Source: Canis aureus | Lineage: Eukaryota; Chordata; Mammalia; Carnivora; Canidae | Assembly (NCBI RefSeq): GCF_053574225.1 | Contig: NC_135612.1 | Location: 34,302,501 to 34,366,500, forward strand | DNA: 64,000 bases | Direction of reading: 5' to 3' | Part shown: in pieces, positions 35,531 through 46,929 of the stretch | Layout: each line of letters opens with the position of its first letter | How positions within the stretch are numbered: position 1 is the stretch's first letter | Position numbers and translations under genes: made by a program | The notes under the pieces: model-generated | What the model saw: the letters and a program-made list of their open reading frames with translations, nothing else | The model's database searches: none | Told to the model about the DNA's origin: nothing

Positions 35531-37016
35531 CTGTAAGTCACCCTTGACTTCTCCCATTCTTAATGCCTATGTGAGATCAATCGTCACGTCTGGAAATCTG
35601 TATTTCTCAAATTCACACTCACCTCTATATCCACCATGGCTATTCAGGTTCAGGACTCATATTCCTCCCCTTGAACTTGCACAGCAATCCTCGGATATTT
35701 CCCTAACTCAGTCTTGCCAGCTCTCACTCCACAATGCTACAGGAGAGACTTCTCTGAAAGATACATATTACCAACCACCCTTAGGAGCCAATAATTGTAC
35801 CTAAGCATCTGTAACAACAGCTCAGCACTACACACTATCCTTTTAGTCACACCACAGGTGCAAAATAAGGCCACAGCAAACTGAATGCTGTTTCTTGCCT
35901 CTAGGAAGCTGCACCTATGTGAGGGCTGGTGGGGACTTCATCAAAGTGAGACGTGAGAATTTCTTCAGATTCTTTAATGGTGAGCCCCAATTCAATGGCT
36001 CACCCTTTCCAAAAATGTTTTTTATATGGGACATAAAGAAGGCACTCTTTTCAGAGGTACATCATGTAGCCCATATCATGGAGAACGGGGGATATCAATC
36101 GTGAAATATGCCATAGAAATGGAAAAGGTCAGGATGAGAAAAAAATATGAAGCTATTTATACACTTGAAGGAATGTATGTGCAAGATCAACACTAACAAA
36201 AGAGAGATGCTTTATTATCATTACAGATATCTCACTGTTCCTAAGTCACTGAAAAGTTCACATCTATGCATATGAATGCCCCCATCCTGCCAGGTAGTAT
36301 CTCTAATAACATTTCATATAAAATGGTGGAAACTTCCAAGACACAAGAGGAAAAAGAAAGAAAGACAGGTAAGTTTAAAATGCATTCATTTTACATTTAA
36401 GATGTGCCTGTTAGAATAGCTCATGCTGGTTTCCTGTTTACTCTAAGGAGTCAGTGGTTGCTCTACCATCTTCTAGATGGACAGCCTTGGAAATATGACT
36501 CAAGGGTTCTAAACTTTAGTCCCATTAGCCATAAGCTTGGGTGATAATATCAAGGTCCTCCAGAGGTTTACTGTCAGGATGAATTGCTTACAACAGTGGA
36601 AGCAATGGAAAAGTGTTACGTAATATTATTAGAAAAAGAGAGGCTAATGTATCAACTAATAAAATCGTAACCTAATGACCTGGCAAAGCATATGGTATGA
36701 AGGATGTTTTTGTGTTCACACATAAAGATATACTAATGGGTATGTATATGGAGAAGCAGAGGGTCAAAATGATTTTTGTCCTTTTATTCATTTGACACAT
36801 ACTTATTAGGGCATGTGGGCTGAATGCTAATGAATCAAAAAGAGATGTGGGTGGTGGCTCAAGGGCTCATAGTCAAGTGGCACCTGCTGCAGAATGAGTC
36901 TTGCTGGATCTCAGGTTGAAAAAGCCTTTAAAAGTCATTTTCTTTCTCAATCCTGGAGATTGTTTTCTAAGTCCCAGAAATCATTGTCATTTATACTGTG
37001 TGGCTCATCCAGTGTA
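35531..37016. other. Intronic sequence, mostly unique
   Basis: An L2-like patch may lie at 36780-36885 (tttattcatttgacacatacttattagg). No exon recognised. Confidence 0.35.
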
Positions 37017-37126
37017 TTTTTTTAGGTTTTACTTATTTAAGTGATCTCTACATCCAACATGGGATTCTAACTCATGACGCAGAGATCAAGATTCACACCT
37101 CTTCTGGCTAGGCCACCAGGCTCCCG
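37017..37126 (-). mobile_element. Old SINEC fragment
   Basis: 'ttttacttatttaagtgatctctacatccaacatgggattctaactcatgacgcagagatcaag ... gctaggccaccaggctccc' is a diverged reverse SINEC head and middle without a clear target duplication. Confidence 0.75.
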
Positions 37127-37604
37127 TCCTCCAGTATATTCTATTGATTTATTTAATAATGTGTATATTTTACATATTATTATTCCTATTCTTGTTAGCT
37201 TGGAAGTAGATTTCTGTCCTGTGATGAACCAAGTCTCAAATACACAAGCTTTATGTGTTAAAGTATTATTTTTCACTTCTTATGAGAATATTACAACTAT
37301 CTATTAAGACCATCCACTTAAATGACCTATACCAGACAAGTGCTTTGGTCCTCTAAGGCTAATATTGCTATGAAGAAAAAAATCATTAACACCCTCTAGG
37401 ATTTCTTGGACAGTCATTACATAGGGAAAATCTGGATGTACTGGTCTCTAGAAAACTTCCTCTTTTTCACTAATCTGAAGGCATTCAGGGATGTCACTAA
37501 AGCAAGAAAACAATCCTAAATTAATGTTTTATTAGGGCTTTACTCTCAGCCCCAAATAGCTTCCTTGTTAATTATTATAAATAATAATAATAATAATAAA
37601 TAAT

Positions 37605-37778
37605 TTGGGGATGCCTGGGTGGCTCAGAAGTTGAACATCTGCCTTTGGCCCAGGGTGTGATCCTGGAGTCCTGGGATCGAGTCCCACATCGGCTCCCTGC
37701 AGGGAGCCTGCTTCTCCCTCTGCCTATGTCTCTGCCTCTCTCTGTGTCTCTCATGAATAAAGAAAATCTTTAAAAAAC
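37605..37778 (+). mobile_element. SINEC-type SINE
   Basis: Head GGGATGCCTGGGTGGCTCAG, B box GGATCGAGTCCCAC, CT-rich middle, and tail 'gaataaagaaaatctttaaaaaa'. An ATA/AAT triplet-rich patch lies just before it (37575-37602). Antisense to GABRG3. Confidence 0.93.
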
Positions 37779-38480
37779 TGACGATGGGAATCACAATATA
37801 GATGCAAAACTGCTATGAACCATAAGCAGGATAAATGCAAAGAAAACCAAAACACTGGGGCACCACAGCCTTAGCTTCCTTTGGACTTTCTTGACCTTAG
37901 ATGCTTCAGAAAAGTTTTATGAAACAATTGGCATCCTGTAGTAATACAGACATTTCTGTAATGGAATTTACCTCCCTCCCTCCTGGGCTTCCATGATTCC
38001 ACATGGTTGCCTGACATCTCTTCTTAAAATTGCAGCCAAAAGTGAGAGGAAATGGGATGAGGTTCAGAGACATCTCAGCAAGCTTCACAGGCCCATGTTG
38101 TCCCCTTCCTCTCCTGGCTGCATGTCTTCCTACAAGTTATATATTTTTAGGCCACAGACACATTCTTGTGGTGTTCAACCTGTCCTCAAGACCTGTACTG
38201 CTGACCCCTTAATTTCTGGGTAACACATTGTCACAAACAGTTATTACAGTCACATCCATTGACTCAATCACTACATGTGTTAGATTTCCTCATTTCCTCA
38301 GATGACTTAGAACCAGTTCTTTTAAAAACAAAGGCAAAAAAAAAAAAAAAAGGCAAAGAAGCCAGTCTGAGAGGGCTTCATACTCTACAATTTCAACTGT
38401 ATGACTTTCTGGAAAAGGCAAACCATGGAGACAGTAAAAGACTTGGTAGTTGCTGGGGTTAGAGCATAGGGATGCAGATA
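37779..38480. other. Unique intronic sequence
   Basis: Nothing recognised except an A-run at 38336-38351. Confidence 0.4.
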
Positions 38481-38775
38481 GAACACAAAGGATTTTTAGG
38501 CAGTGGAAACATTTTATGTGATACAACAATGGTGGATACATGTCATCATACACTTGGGAAAAAACCATAGGATATACAACACCAAAAGTGAACCATAATA
38601 TAAACTATAGACTTCAGTTAATAATAATAGTAATGTATCAACATTATTTCATCTATTGTAACAAATGTACCATACTAATGAGAGATGTTAATGATAGAAG
38701 GGGTGTGTGGGTGTGTGTAGAAGCATATAGAAACTCTGTGATTTCTGTCCAGTTTTTCTGTAAATTTAAAATTAT
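38481..38775 (+). mobile_element. Ancient L1 3' end (L1MA/L1MB-like)
   Basis: Carries the old L1 3' UTR wording: 'aggcagtggaaacattttatgtgatacaacaatggtggatacatgtcat', 'caacaccaaaagtgaaccataatataaac', 'tgtaacaaatgtacca', and 'ctgtaaatttaaaattat' near the end. Antisense to GABRG3. Confidence 0.7.
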
Positions 38776-39195
38776 ACTACATGATGTGAGTCAGAGAATG
38801 ACAAATGCTATACAATATTACTTATACATGGAGTCTAAAGAAACTGAAATCATAGAAACAGAAAATAGAATAGTGGCTGTCAGGGGCTGGGAGTGGGGGA
38901 AATGGAGAGATAGATGTTGGTCAAAGGTACAAACCTGCAGCATCGAGATGAATAAGTTCTGGGAATCTAACATACGGCATGGTGATTATAGTTAGTAATA
39001 TTATATACTTGAAAGTTGCTAAGATCTTAAGAGTTCTCATCACAAAAAAAGGAGGAGTAACTATGTGGGGTGATAGAGGTGTTAACTGACATTATCATGG
39101 TAATCATTTTGCAATATACATATATCCAATTGCCAAGTTGTAAACCGTAAACTTATAAACTGTTATGTATCACTTCTATGTCAAAAAAGCTAGGA
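38776..39195 (+). mobile_element. Ancient L1 3' end, second piece
   Basis: 'gtgagtcagagaatgacaaatgctatacaatattacttatacatggagtctaaag' is the last ORF2 part, followed by 'agaatagtggctgtcaggggctggg' and 'caattgccaagttgtaaaccgtaaacttata'. This is the general old-L1 3' layout and lies directly after another L1 tail, so one was inserted into or next to the other. Confidence 0.7.
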
Positions 39196-39336
39196 AAATA
39201 TTTTTAAAGTTCCTCTAAAAAAATGAACTCTATTAATTAGTTTTTAAAAAAGGAAAACAATTTTAACATTACACTCACTCTGAGCCCTTATCAACTCAAC
39301 TTCCCAGTTAAAGCTCAAAAAAAAAAAAAAAAAAAG

Positions 39337-39680
39337 GCTGAAGCTCTGTAGTTGCTGTATTTTAATAGTGGCTACAGAAGTGCAGGTGGTCAGAGCTCGA
39401 ACCACTGCTCTGAGATTTCCACCTTCGTGAGCTTCACATACTCACCACAAACACAGTACTTGGAAAAGCGCAGGATCTTCTCTGCCATGGCCTTGTGAAG
39501 GTGATAGAAGATGAGGTTGATAACACAAAGTAGGTACAAAATATGAGTTTTCTTTGTTCCTTTCCTAAAAAGTTGCTTATGGTGAACACTCTCAAAAATA
39601 AATGTGTAAGCTCTCCTGATTTGCAGAGTCCCAGTCTTGAAATAAACCCTGCACAATTTTGACTAAGAATTGTACACATT
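39337..39680 (-). other. Unidentified coding-like fragment
   Basis: The minus strand reads an open frame from 39656 to 39390 (88 codons). Its end, roughly MAEKILRFSKYCVCGEYVK and onward to SEQWFEL, is less AT-biased than the surrounding intron. I do not recognise the family, and no consensus splice pair brackets it. An A-run on the plus strand lies at 39318-39336. It may be a retrocopy fragment, an unknown repeat, or chance. Confidence 0.25.
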
Positions 39681-39721
39681 TAGATATGCTGTAGTGACAA
39701 AGACATGGAATGCGATTAAAG

Positions 39722-39928
39722 ATTGTAAAAACTGGGGATCCCTGGGTGGCTCAGAGGTTTAGCATCTGCCTTCAGCCCAAGGCGTGGTCCTGGAGGCCCG
39801 AGATCGAGTCCCACATCGGGCTCCCTGTGTGGAGCCTGCTTCTCCCTCTGCCTGTGTCTCTGCCTCTCTCTGTGTGTCTCTCATGAATAAATAAACAAAA
39901 TCTTTTTTTAAAAAAATATTGTAAAAAC
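39722..39928 (+). mobile_element. SINEC_Cf-type SINE with perfect 11-bp target duplication
   Basis: The body (39733-39917) opens GGGGATCCCTGGGTGGCTCAG-like and has a CT/GT middle and A-rich tail. ATTGTAAAAAC lies at 39722-39732 and 39918-39928. Antisense to GABRG3. Confidence 0.95.
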
Positions 39929-40609
39929 AGATTCTCCTCAACCTGTGTGAACCAATTCTAATATCCTCAATAACTAGAAAAAGCATAAACAACTCTAGCA
40001 TAAACAAGACAACGAGAATCAGTCTATTAAGCAATAGATTGAAATGCAACTTCATTTTTATTTAGCAGAGAGAATGTCTGAAACTGAATCTTCAGTATTA
40101 ATATTAATAAAAGAAACAGAAAAGTGGGAGGAAGGAGAGGGAAAAGAAGTAGAATTAGTTTTTCTCTCTTTCCTTGATTGTTAAAAGAATATTTGGTGAG
40201 GGAGAGCCATAATTTTGCCAGGCTTTAGCATTGCAATCAAACACCCCCCTCCCCCAAAAAAAATTACATCCTTAAATTCCACACACATCTCTAAATTGTA
40301 CTTTTTCCTGCATAATATATTCTTTAATTTGATTGTTTTGGTCTCTCTCATATTCTTTTTATTTGTATTGCTGACGCAATTCCCAATACCCACTTATACC
40401 ATCAGCTCTTTATTTTTAAACTGCTTTTACTTTTCATGAGGTCCACTTTGAAGCACTTTACATTCTTTGTAAACTGCACTGTTTGGTGTTTTAGATAGAG
40501 TGGATATATATGATGTGTTCAGCAGTGTGAAAAGAACTCCTTTATCATTTTGACTTCCAAGCAGAATTTTGAAATTTGGAGCACAAAGGTTAGAAATACT
40601 CATCCTTCA
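39929..40609. other. Unique intronic sequence
   Basis: AT-rich, nothing recognised. Confidence 0.4.
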
Positions 40610-40945
40610 ATAAGCAGCTGCATAAACAGGATTTTTAAGGCAGTGAAACTATTCTGTATGATTCTATAATGGTGGATACATCTTCACACATTTGTCCAAA
40701 TCCATAGATGTACACCACCAAGAGTGAATCCTAATGTAAACTAGGATGCCTGAGTGATAAAGAAGTCAATATAGGTTCACTGAATGTAACAAATGTACCA
40801 CTGTGGTTGAGGAGGGTGGTGTTCATAAAGGGTAAGACTGTACCTGTGCAAAGGCAGGAGGTATATGGAAAATCTCTGTACCTTCCTCTCAATTTTGTCA
40901 TGAACCTAAAACTGCTCTTAAAAATAAGTCTTTTTTAAAAATAAA
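40610..40945 (+). mobile_element. Ancient L1 3' end (L1MB-like)
   Basis: 'aaggcagtgaaactattctgtatgattctataatggtggatacat', 'tgtaacaaatgtaccactgtgg', then 'gtatatggaaaatctctgtaccttcctctcaattttg ... aacctaaaactgctctt'. Same family type as 38481-38775, about 2.1 kb away, but a separate copy. Antisense to GABRG3. Confidence 0.8.
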
Positions 40946-41619
40946 CATTTAAGTTTTCTAAAAAAGCAATTAGGAGCCCCTGATTCACAAGCCTCCTGAA
41001 ACATCCCACAGGGCAATGGAATCTTCCCTCTTTTAAGACACAGGAATCTCTTTGCTCTGACACCTGTATACCATGATGGTTTGTTTATGAATCTAGACTT
41101 GCTCTTCCCACTCATTTTTGTGGTAACCTACATCCAGAACTCTGCATGATACACAGTAGTCATATGTCAAATGTTAACTGAATGAACAAAGATGGAAATA
41201 GAAAAATTCACCCCAGAGAACATAGGAATTGGATATTTAAATTTATCTGTGTATACCTAGATTGATCGATCTATCTACCTATCTATAAAACAAGCCTTTG
41301 TCTATCTATCTATTTATCTACCTATTATCTATCACCTATCAATACTTTGTGAACACTTTATGCTTTGCTTGGTTAACATAAGTTAATAGTACATTAATAT
41401 TCCTCTTGGAAGCAGACAAGGGGACAGTCCAGACAATTCTAGCTCTAGCTCTGCTGATAACAGACTATAAACATGTAACTATTTCCAGAGCAATGCATTT
41501 CCTATCATTCACCTTGCCCATGGTTGCCTAGACACTTGCCTCACTTTCACAAATAAAAGGCAACCAACATTTATTGGCCTATCCTTTCAATGCAGTAGAG
41601 ATAACTCCTAAAAAGAAAA
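40946..41619. other. Intronic sequence with GATA-type repeat patch
   Basis: An imperfect TATC/CTAT repeat lies at about 41263-41338. An L2/MIR-like end may lie at 41140-41190 (acacagtagtcatatgtcaaatg). Otherwise unique. Confidence 0.4.
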
Positions 41620-42660
41620 AAGCAAAAATGAACTATTGGGACTTCATCAAGATAAGAAGCTTTTGCACAGCAAAGGATACAGTCAACAAAACTAAAAGAC
41701 AACCTACAGAATGGGAGAAGATATTTGCAAATGACGTATCAGATAAAGGGCTAGTTTCCAAGATCTTTAAAGGACTTATTAAACTCAACAGCAAAGAAAC
41801 AAACAATCCAAACAGGAAATGGGCAAAAGGCATGAACAGAAATCTCACAGAGGAAGACATAGACATGGCCAACACGCACATGAGAAAATGCTCTGCATCA
41901 CTTGCCATCAGGGAAATACAAATCAAAACCACAATGAGATACCGCCTCACACCAGTGAGAATTGGGGAAAATTAACAAGGCAGGAAACCACAAATGTTGG
42001 AGAGGATGCGGAGAAAAGGGAACCCTCTTACACTGTTGGTGGGAATGTGAACTGGTGCAGCCACTCTGGAAAACTGTGTGGAGGTTCCTCAAAGAGTTAA
42101 AAAGAGACCTGCCCTACGACCCAGCAATTGCACTGTTGGGGATTTACCCCAAAGATGCAGATGCAATGAAACGCCGGGACACCTGCACCCCGATGTTTCT
42201 AGCAGCAATGTCCACAATAGCCAAACTGTGGAAGGAGCCTCGGTGTCCATCGAAAGATGAATGGATAAAGAAGATGTGGTTTATGTATACAATGGAATAT
42301 TCCTCAGCCATTGGAAACGACAAATACCCACCATTTGCTTCGACGTGGATGGAACTGGAGGGTATTATGCTGAGTGAAGTAAGTCAGTCGGAGAAGGACA
42401 AACAGTGTATGTTCTCATTCATTTGGGGAATATAAATAATAGTGAAAGGGAATATAAGGGAAGGGAGAAGAAATGTGTGGGAAATATCAGAAAGGGAGAC
42501 AGAATGTAAAGACTGCTAACTCTGGGAAACGAACTAGGGGTGGTAGAAGGTGAGGAGGGCGGGGGGTGGGAGTGAATGGGTGACGGGCACTGGGTGTTAT
42601 TCTGTATGTTAGTAAACTGAACACCAATAAAAAATAAATTTAAAAAAAATAAAAAATAAA
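41620..42660 (+). mobile_element. Young 5'-truncated L1 (L1_Cf-type)
   Basis: Begins inside ORF2 near 41620 and runs through the 3' UTR to an A-rich tail ending about 42660. Its 3' UTR is nearly identical to the L1 part at 16993-17222, and both lack the roughly 28-nt block kept at 9553-9580. I see no convincing target duplication. Antisense to GABRG3. Confidence 0.92.
41625..42435 (+). pseudogene. L1 ORF2 C-terminal remnant with one frameshift
   Basis: The ORF2 protein tail, without endonuclease or reverse transcriptase. The frame is open from 41625 to about 41961, where one extra T (gagaattgggg against gagaatgggg in the copy at 8.9 kb) shifts it. The rest, including the Cys/His cluster CWRGCGEKGTLLHCWWEC, continues in the next frame to the natural stop at 42435. 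A single lesion over about 800 bases points to a fairly recent insertion. Confidence 0.9.
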
Positions 42661-42824
42661 TCTAACAGCAGTATTTTGGTGTCTGCCACAAAACATTTAT
42701 GATTTTGATGTTTATATATTTTTCTCAGATAATGGAGGTCTTACAAAACCTCAGACCATTTTAAGATCATTCACCCCTCTTGATGAAAGGGTCAGAGTAA
42801 ATTATTTTAAATAATGATTTTAGG

Positions 42825-43025
42825 GGATCCCTGGGTGGCTCAGCGGTTTAGCGCCTGCCTTCGGCCCAGGGCGTGATTCTGGAGTCCTGAGATCGAGTCC
42901 CACATCAGTCTCCCTGCATGGAGTCTACTTCTCCCTCTGCCTGTGTCTCTGCCTCTCGCTTTCTCTGTGTTTCTCATGAATAAATTTAAAAAGTCTTTAA
43001 AAATAAATAAATAAATAAATAAAGA
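42825..43025 (+). mobile_element. SINEC_Cf-type SINE
   Basis: Head GGGGATCCCTGGGTGGCTC, B box GAGATCGAGTCCCAC, CT-rich middle, and a tail with (AAAT)n. AATGATTTTA before it and AAAGATTTTA after it look like a diverged target duplication. It is the SINE nearest the exon, about 2 kb into the downstream intron and antisense. Confidence 0.94.
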
Positions 43026-43189
43026 TTTTAAAGCATTGTCAGTTCTATGCTATGTAGTTGTTCTCGTTCTCTCTCTCTCTCTCTCTCTAAAAGGGAAGAA
43101 GGGGGTCTGAAGAGAGATCTTGCTGCATATGAACAATCTTACAAAATTTGACCTATATATATCTTAGATGGAAGTGGGTCTACACACAT

Positions 43190-43540
43190 CCTAAATGCCC
43201 ACGTCTGCCTAAGGATGAAGCCCAACTCTTCCTAAAGGCTTTAGGGCCTGAGTCCCAGGCAGGTCCAAGGTGCTGTCTAGCTGCACCCCACTCCCTTGGC
43301 TTTTCAAACAGCACTCCAGCACCTCAATCCCCAATCAGGTCACACATCGGTCTTCCTGCATTTTACTGAGGACTTCCTCATGCTGCCCCACTGGGAAAAC
43401 ACCCATCTATCGATCAAGTTTCAGATTGAGACCTCATCAGAGAAATATATTCCAAATGTTGCCAGCTCTGCCAATAGGGTGCCTGCCCATGAGCAGAGTC
43501 CTTATCACTCTGTGGGTGATTGTCACTTAGCCTCCTTCTC
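43190..43540 (+). mobile_element. Probable L2 fragment
   Basis: 'aaggatgaagcccaactcttcctaaaggctttagggcctg' and later 'cagattgagacctcatcagagaaat' follow the order of the L2 3' part. Heavily diverged. Confidence 0.45.
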
Positions 43541-44519
43541 TGAAGCTTATGACTTCCAGGCAGAAATTTCTATCAATTCCAATAGCAAAGCTTAATTCTG
43601 GGCAGAGAGTAGATCTCAAAGTTATAGGAGTTCACAAAAATTTCTAAGACATATGAATGCAAACCCCTGTTTCTAAAATAATTTCGTAAGTATATCTCTA
43701 TGGAGACACTCCTTTTTTAGTGTCAGATATGAGTTAGTGTTAGACATGAAGGTGACGAATAATGTGGAACTAATGTAAGAAAATAAAACTCCAGAATGAG
43801 AAACAAATGAACTAAGAAGTGATTACAGTCTTTATGTGGTCAACTGAATAATTATTTATCAAGGAAAGGGAATATTACACTTAAAATTTACATTTTACAA
43901 TCCACAACCCATAGGCTGGATTTGCCAGTGTCCAACCCCCAATTTATGGATGACGTGTTGTTGTTTTTTTTAAATGACTCACCCATAAATATAATTCTAC
44001 CCCTGCATGGAAAACTTTATATCATCAGAGAAAAGATGAACATTTTTAATATCTGGCGATGAAAAGAACTGATTTTGCTACTAATTCTGGAGGGATTATT
44101 TCCATCTACAGAATATTGCAATGAAAAGACAGCATCTAAATCAGCATTCTGGCAATCCCCACCCTTAGCCTCATCCCCTCACCAAACCCAGGAGCCAGTG
44201 AACAGCAGTAAAGTATGAAATACAAAGAAGACCCCCAGCAGAACTCCTGCCATCACTAGGTCAACAAAGGTCAATGTGTGCTCTTGGAACCCTGCACACT
44301 CTATTCAGGGAGCCCCACCCCGGCCTGGAGCACCTCACCTCAGCGCACACTTTTACGCTAATGTATTCTAGCATTCCAATACTTTCGTCACAGCTAAGCA
44401 CTTTTTACAGGGAAAGCCTTCCTTCACATCACAATTACTTCTGGAGCTCATTTTGCCTCTAAATCTGTGATAATACCCTACTCAGGAAAATCACATACTT
44501 GATGCCAGACTTTCTCTTG

Positions 44520-44562
<43 letters not shown>

Positions 44563-45054
44563 ATAGTTTCTTTACCCCCTGAGTTCAAATTGAAGAGCAA
44601 AGTATAAGCTGGGTAATCTCAGATTCTTTCCTAAGAAACAAAAAAAGGCATGTCTTTGGGGTCTTGAAAAACTGAACCAAAAGTCAAAAAGCTGTCATTT
44701 ATATTTATCCCTAATATTAATGAAATCAAATATAATCAATGACTGCATAATTGCAAATAATCTCATCTGAAGATCCATGTGCAGTAAATAACGTGTGTGG
44801 AGAAGGTGGGGGATGAGATGCCTTTTAAACACAAGAGCCATGTCTCACTACTATGGCCACAAACTCCACTACTTGATTTTTAAGAATTTTAAAAACCATT
44901 TTCAATATTTAAACTACCCATCAATGCTATAGATTTAAGAAGTCAATTGTGAGTTTAAACCTGCATGATAAATTTCGAACAGAAACTCACAGCTAGAATG
45001 TAAGTAAGAACTGATGCAAGGGTCTTCAGATCAGAAAAGAAAAGAGCTTCTTAC
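43541..45054. other. Downstream intron next to the exon
   Basis: Unique sequence apart from (AAAT)11 at 44521-44564 and a possible L2 patch at 44290-44460. No second exon found. Confidence 0.4.
44521..44564. repeat. (AAAT)11 microsatellite
   Basis: Eleven uninterrupted AAAT units about 500 bases downstream (in gene direction) of the GABRG3 exon. Possibly the leftover tail of an eroded SINE. Confidence 0.95.
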
Positions 45055-45122
45055 CATGTTTATTGATGACACAGGGCCAATGCTGTTAACATAGATGTCA
45101 ACGTCAATTACGGTCGGTTTTA
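45055..45122 (-). CDS. GABRG3: GABA-A receptor gamma-3 subunit, exon 3 (68 bp)
   Basis: GABA-A receptors are pentameric ligand-gated chloride channels in the neuronal plasma membrane. The gamma subunit shapes benzodiazepine response. On the minus strand the exon follows an acceptor (tatttttctccacAG) and precedes a donor (ATG|GTAAGAAG). It begins with the last two bases of a codon and then reads 22 codons, KPTVIDVDIYVNSIGPVSSI followed by NM, in the start of the extracellular ligand-binding domain. VIDVDIY and PVSSINM fit gamma-3; as I recall, gamma-1 has VIETDVY/PVDPINM and gamma-2 LIHTDMY/PVNAINM. GABA-A receptor genes share a 68-bp exon 3. Since 68 is not a multiple of three, skipping it would shift the frame. 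A branch-point-like GTTAAC lies about 25 bases upstream. No other exon was seen in the window, in keeping with the very large GABRG3 introns. Confidence 0.92.
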
Positions 45123-46734
45123 CTGTGGAGAAAAATACAAGTGCGTTAACACTGTGCCAGAGTGGCCGAGGAAAGTATTCGACTTCCTTTGACTCATGCA
45201 TCAACCCCTCACAGATATGCAGAAAAGGGGTGGATATTTCTTTTGGATTTGCCTTGCAGTTGCAATTAAAACCCTGCTTGTCTTCCTTTTAAAAATTCTC
45301 AAAGGACAAGAGATTCTTACTTGTATTTAACAAATTCTTGGAAAACAGGGCATTTATACACTGCATGTTGCCAGGAATAGATCACTGTAAAGATATTCTG
45401 CAATATTTGTTAAGCTGATTATATGGCAAAGAAAATATAAGACAATAAATATAAAATGATTAAAGACACTGCACAAGATCCTTGATGCCAGGGTTTTCCA
45501 TAAAGCCAAACCCCAGTTACGAGTAATATCAAAGATGGCTCCAGTTCCTTATCCGTCACCTGACCGCATAACTAATTGTTCTAAAGCAAAGTGACTCAAA
45601 GCCAAGATCTGGAGAGTGCCTACATAAGAGAAGAATAAGGAATACTGATTATTGTCATTGTGAAACCTGAAGACACATACATATCACAGATTTAAAATCC
45701 TGTAACTCAAAAATGAATAACATTTTAGTAAGTTAAAGAATTACAGTTTCAACCATGAGGGCATAGAATTTATAGACGAGAGATTGTAATCCAACATTGT
45801 GCATCAAAGATAAAATTGGTTCATTTCCTTGTAAAGAAAATCAGTTTCTCTTTCCTTAGCAAGTACCAATAATGAGACTGCAGAGCCGGCCAACCTCTGA
45901 GTCAGGGTTCATGCCCTCTGAAAAGAAGGAGGTTCCCTTTCCTCTGCCCTTAGCAATCGATAAAGGGAATGACAGCACTGATTTCAGAATATTTCTTCCC
46001 TAGAGAAACACAAGACTCTGAACCTTTGCACATGAAACAAGTCATTTCTACAGCTACAAGAGTGTTTGTATCCTCAACTATTTCAATAACTTACTCCAGT
46101 TTTACTAAATAATCATGCACAAATGGACTTCTGCACTCTACTTTTGGAATTATGAGTAGCACTTCTGAGCTCACAATCTCATTAATTGCATATCCAGCAG
46201 TCTGTAGCCCAAGCCACGTTTTCCACACCTCCATGAAAATGAAAGCAATGATTATGAGTTTGAGCCAACTACTCTAACATCTGTCAGGGCAATCAAGTTA
46301 TATTGGCTTCAAAGAGCTGTTGGCATTTTGGGAAACACCCCAACACAATTCTATGTGTTATGTATATAGTGCTTACATTTCATAAAAGGACTGTTCTTCA
46401 TTTTAGACAGATTTGATAACTACTATGAATAGTAAGTATCATTTTTCTTCAGCTTCACTGGATACAGCAAGTTTTCTGTTTCTAGACACCACAAAACCTT
46501 TGGTGATATCATTCAAGAGCCTGTGTTAAGTCAGTCAATTGACAACCTACTTTTTGCAAGAGACTTTTCTCGTTGTTTTATGGTATTAAAGTTTAGGCTT
46601 CCAGAGCGTTTAATCTCATTAAATTAAAAAGGACCTACACACATAAAGCCTTAACTTGAAGTGGGAAGGGATAAATGAATATTAAGTGCAAAAGTACATT
46701 GAAGGTCTTAAGGGATAACAGTTTGGAATAAACA

Positions 46735-46741
<7 letters not shown>
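45123..46741. other. Upstream intron next to the exon
   Basis: Begins (in gene direction, ends) with the polypyrimidine tract and acceptor of the exon. The rest is unique, with no repeat recognised. Confidence 0.4.

Positions 46742-46772
<31 letters not shown>
46742..46772. repeat. (AC)n microsatellite
   Basis: About sixteen pure AC units, preceded by a shorter AC run from 46731 broken by one T. Confidence 0.95.
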
Positions 46773-46776
<4 letters not shown>

Positions 46777-46929
46777 TGTATACATGTGCACCCAGAATCG
46801 GGGGAAATTAACTGTTTTAAGCAAATGCTCTTTTAAGCAACATCATGCTAAAGTAAAAGGAGCTTTTAAGAAAGTGACGGTGGCACCCAGGAAAGAGACT
46901 GACCCACAGGTGGTTCAAAGCTTATAATT

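Noticed and set aside
41262..41338. CRISPR-like or structured repeat array
   Set aside because: It is an imperfect GATA/TATC microsatellite without unique spacers.
1..45054. Further GABRG3 exons (exon 4 and later)
   Set aside because: I looked by eye on the minus strand for the expected next-exon wording and for long open frames and found none; a spliced alignment would be needed to exclude them fully.
45055..45122. GABRG1 as the identity of the exon
   Set aside because: Considered first because gamma subunits are alike here. VIDVDIY and PVSSINM fit gamma-3, and a single exon in 64 kb suits the much larger GABRG3 gene.
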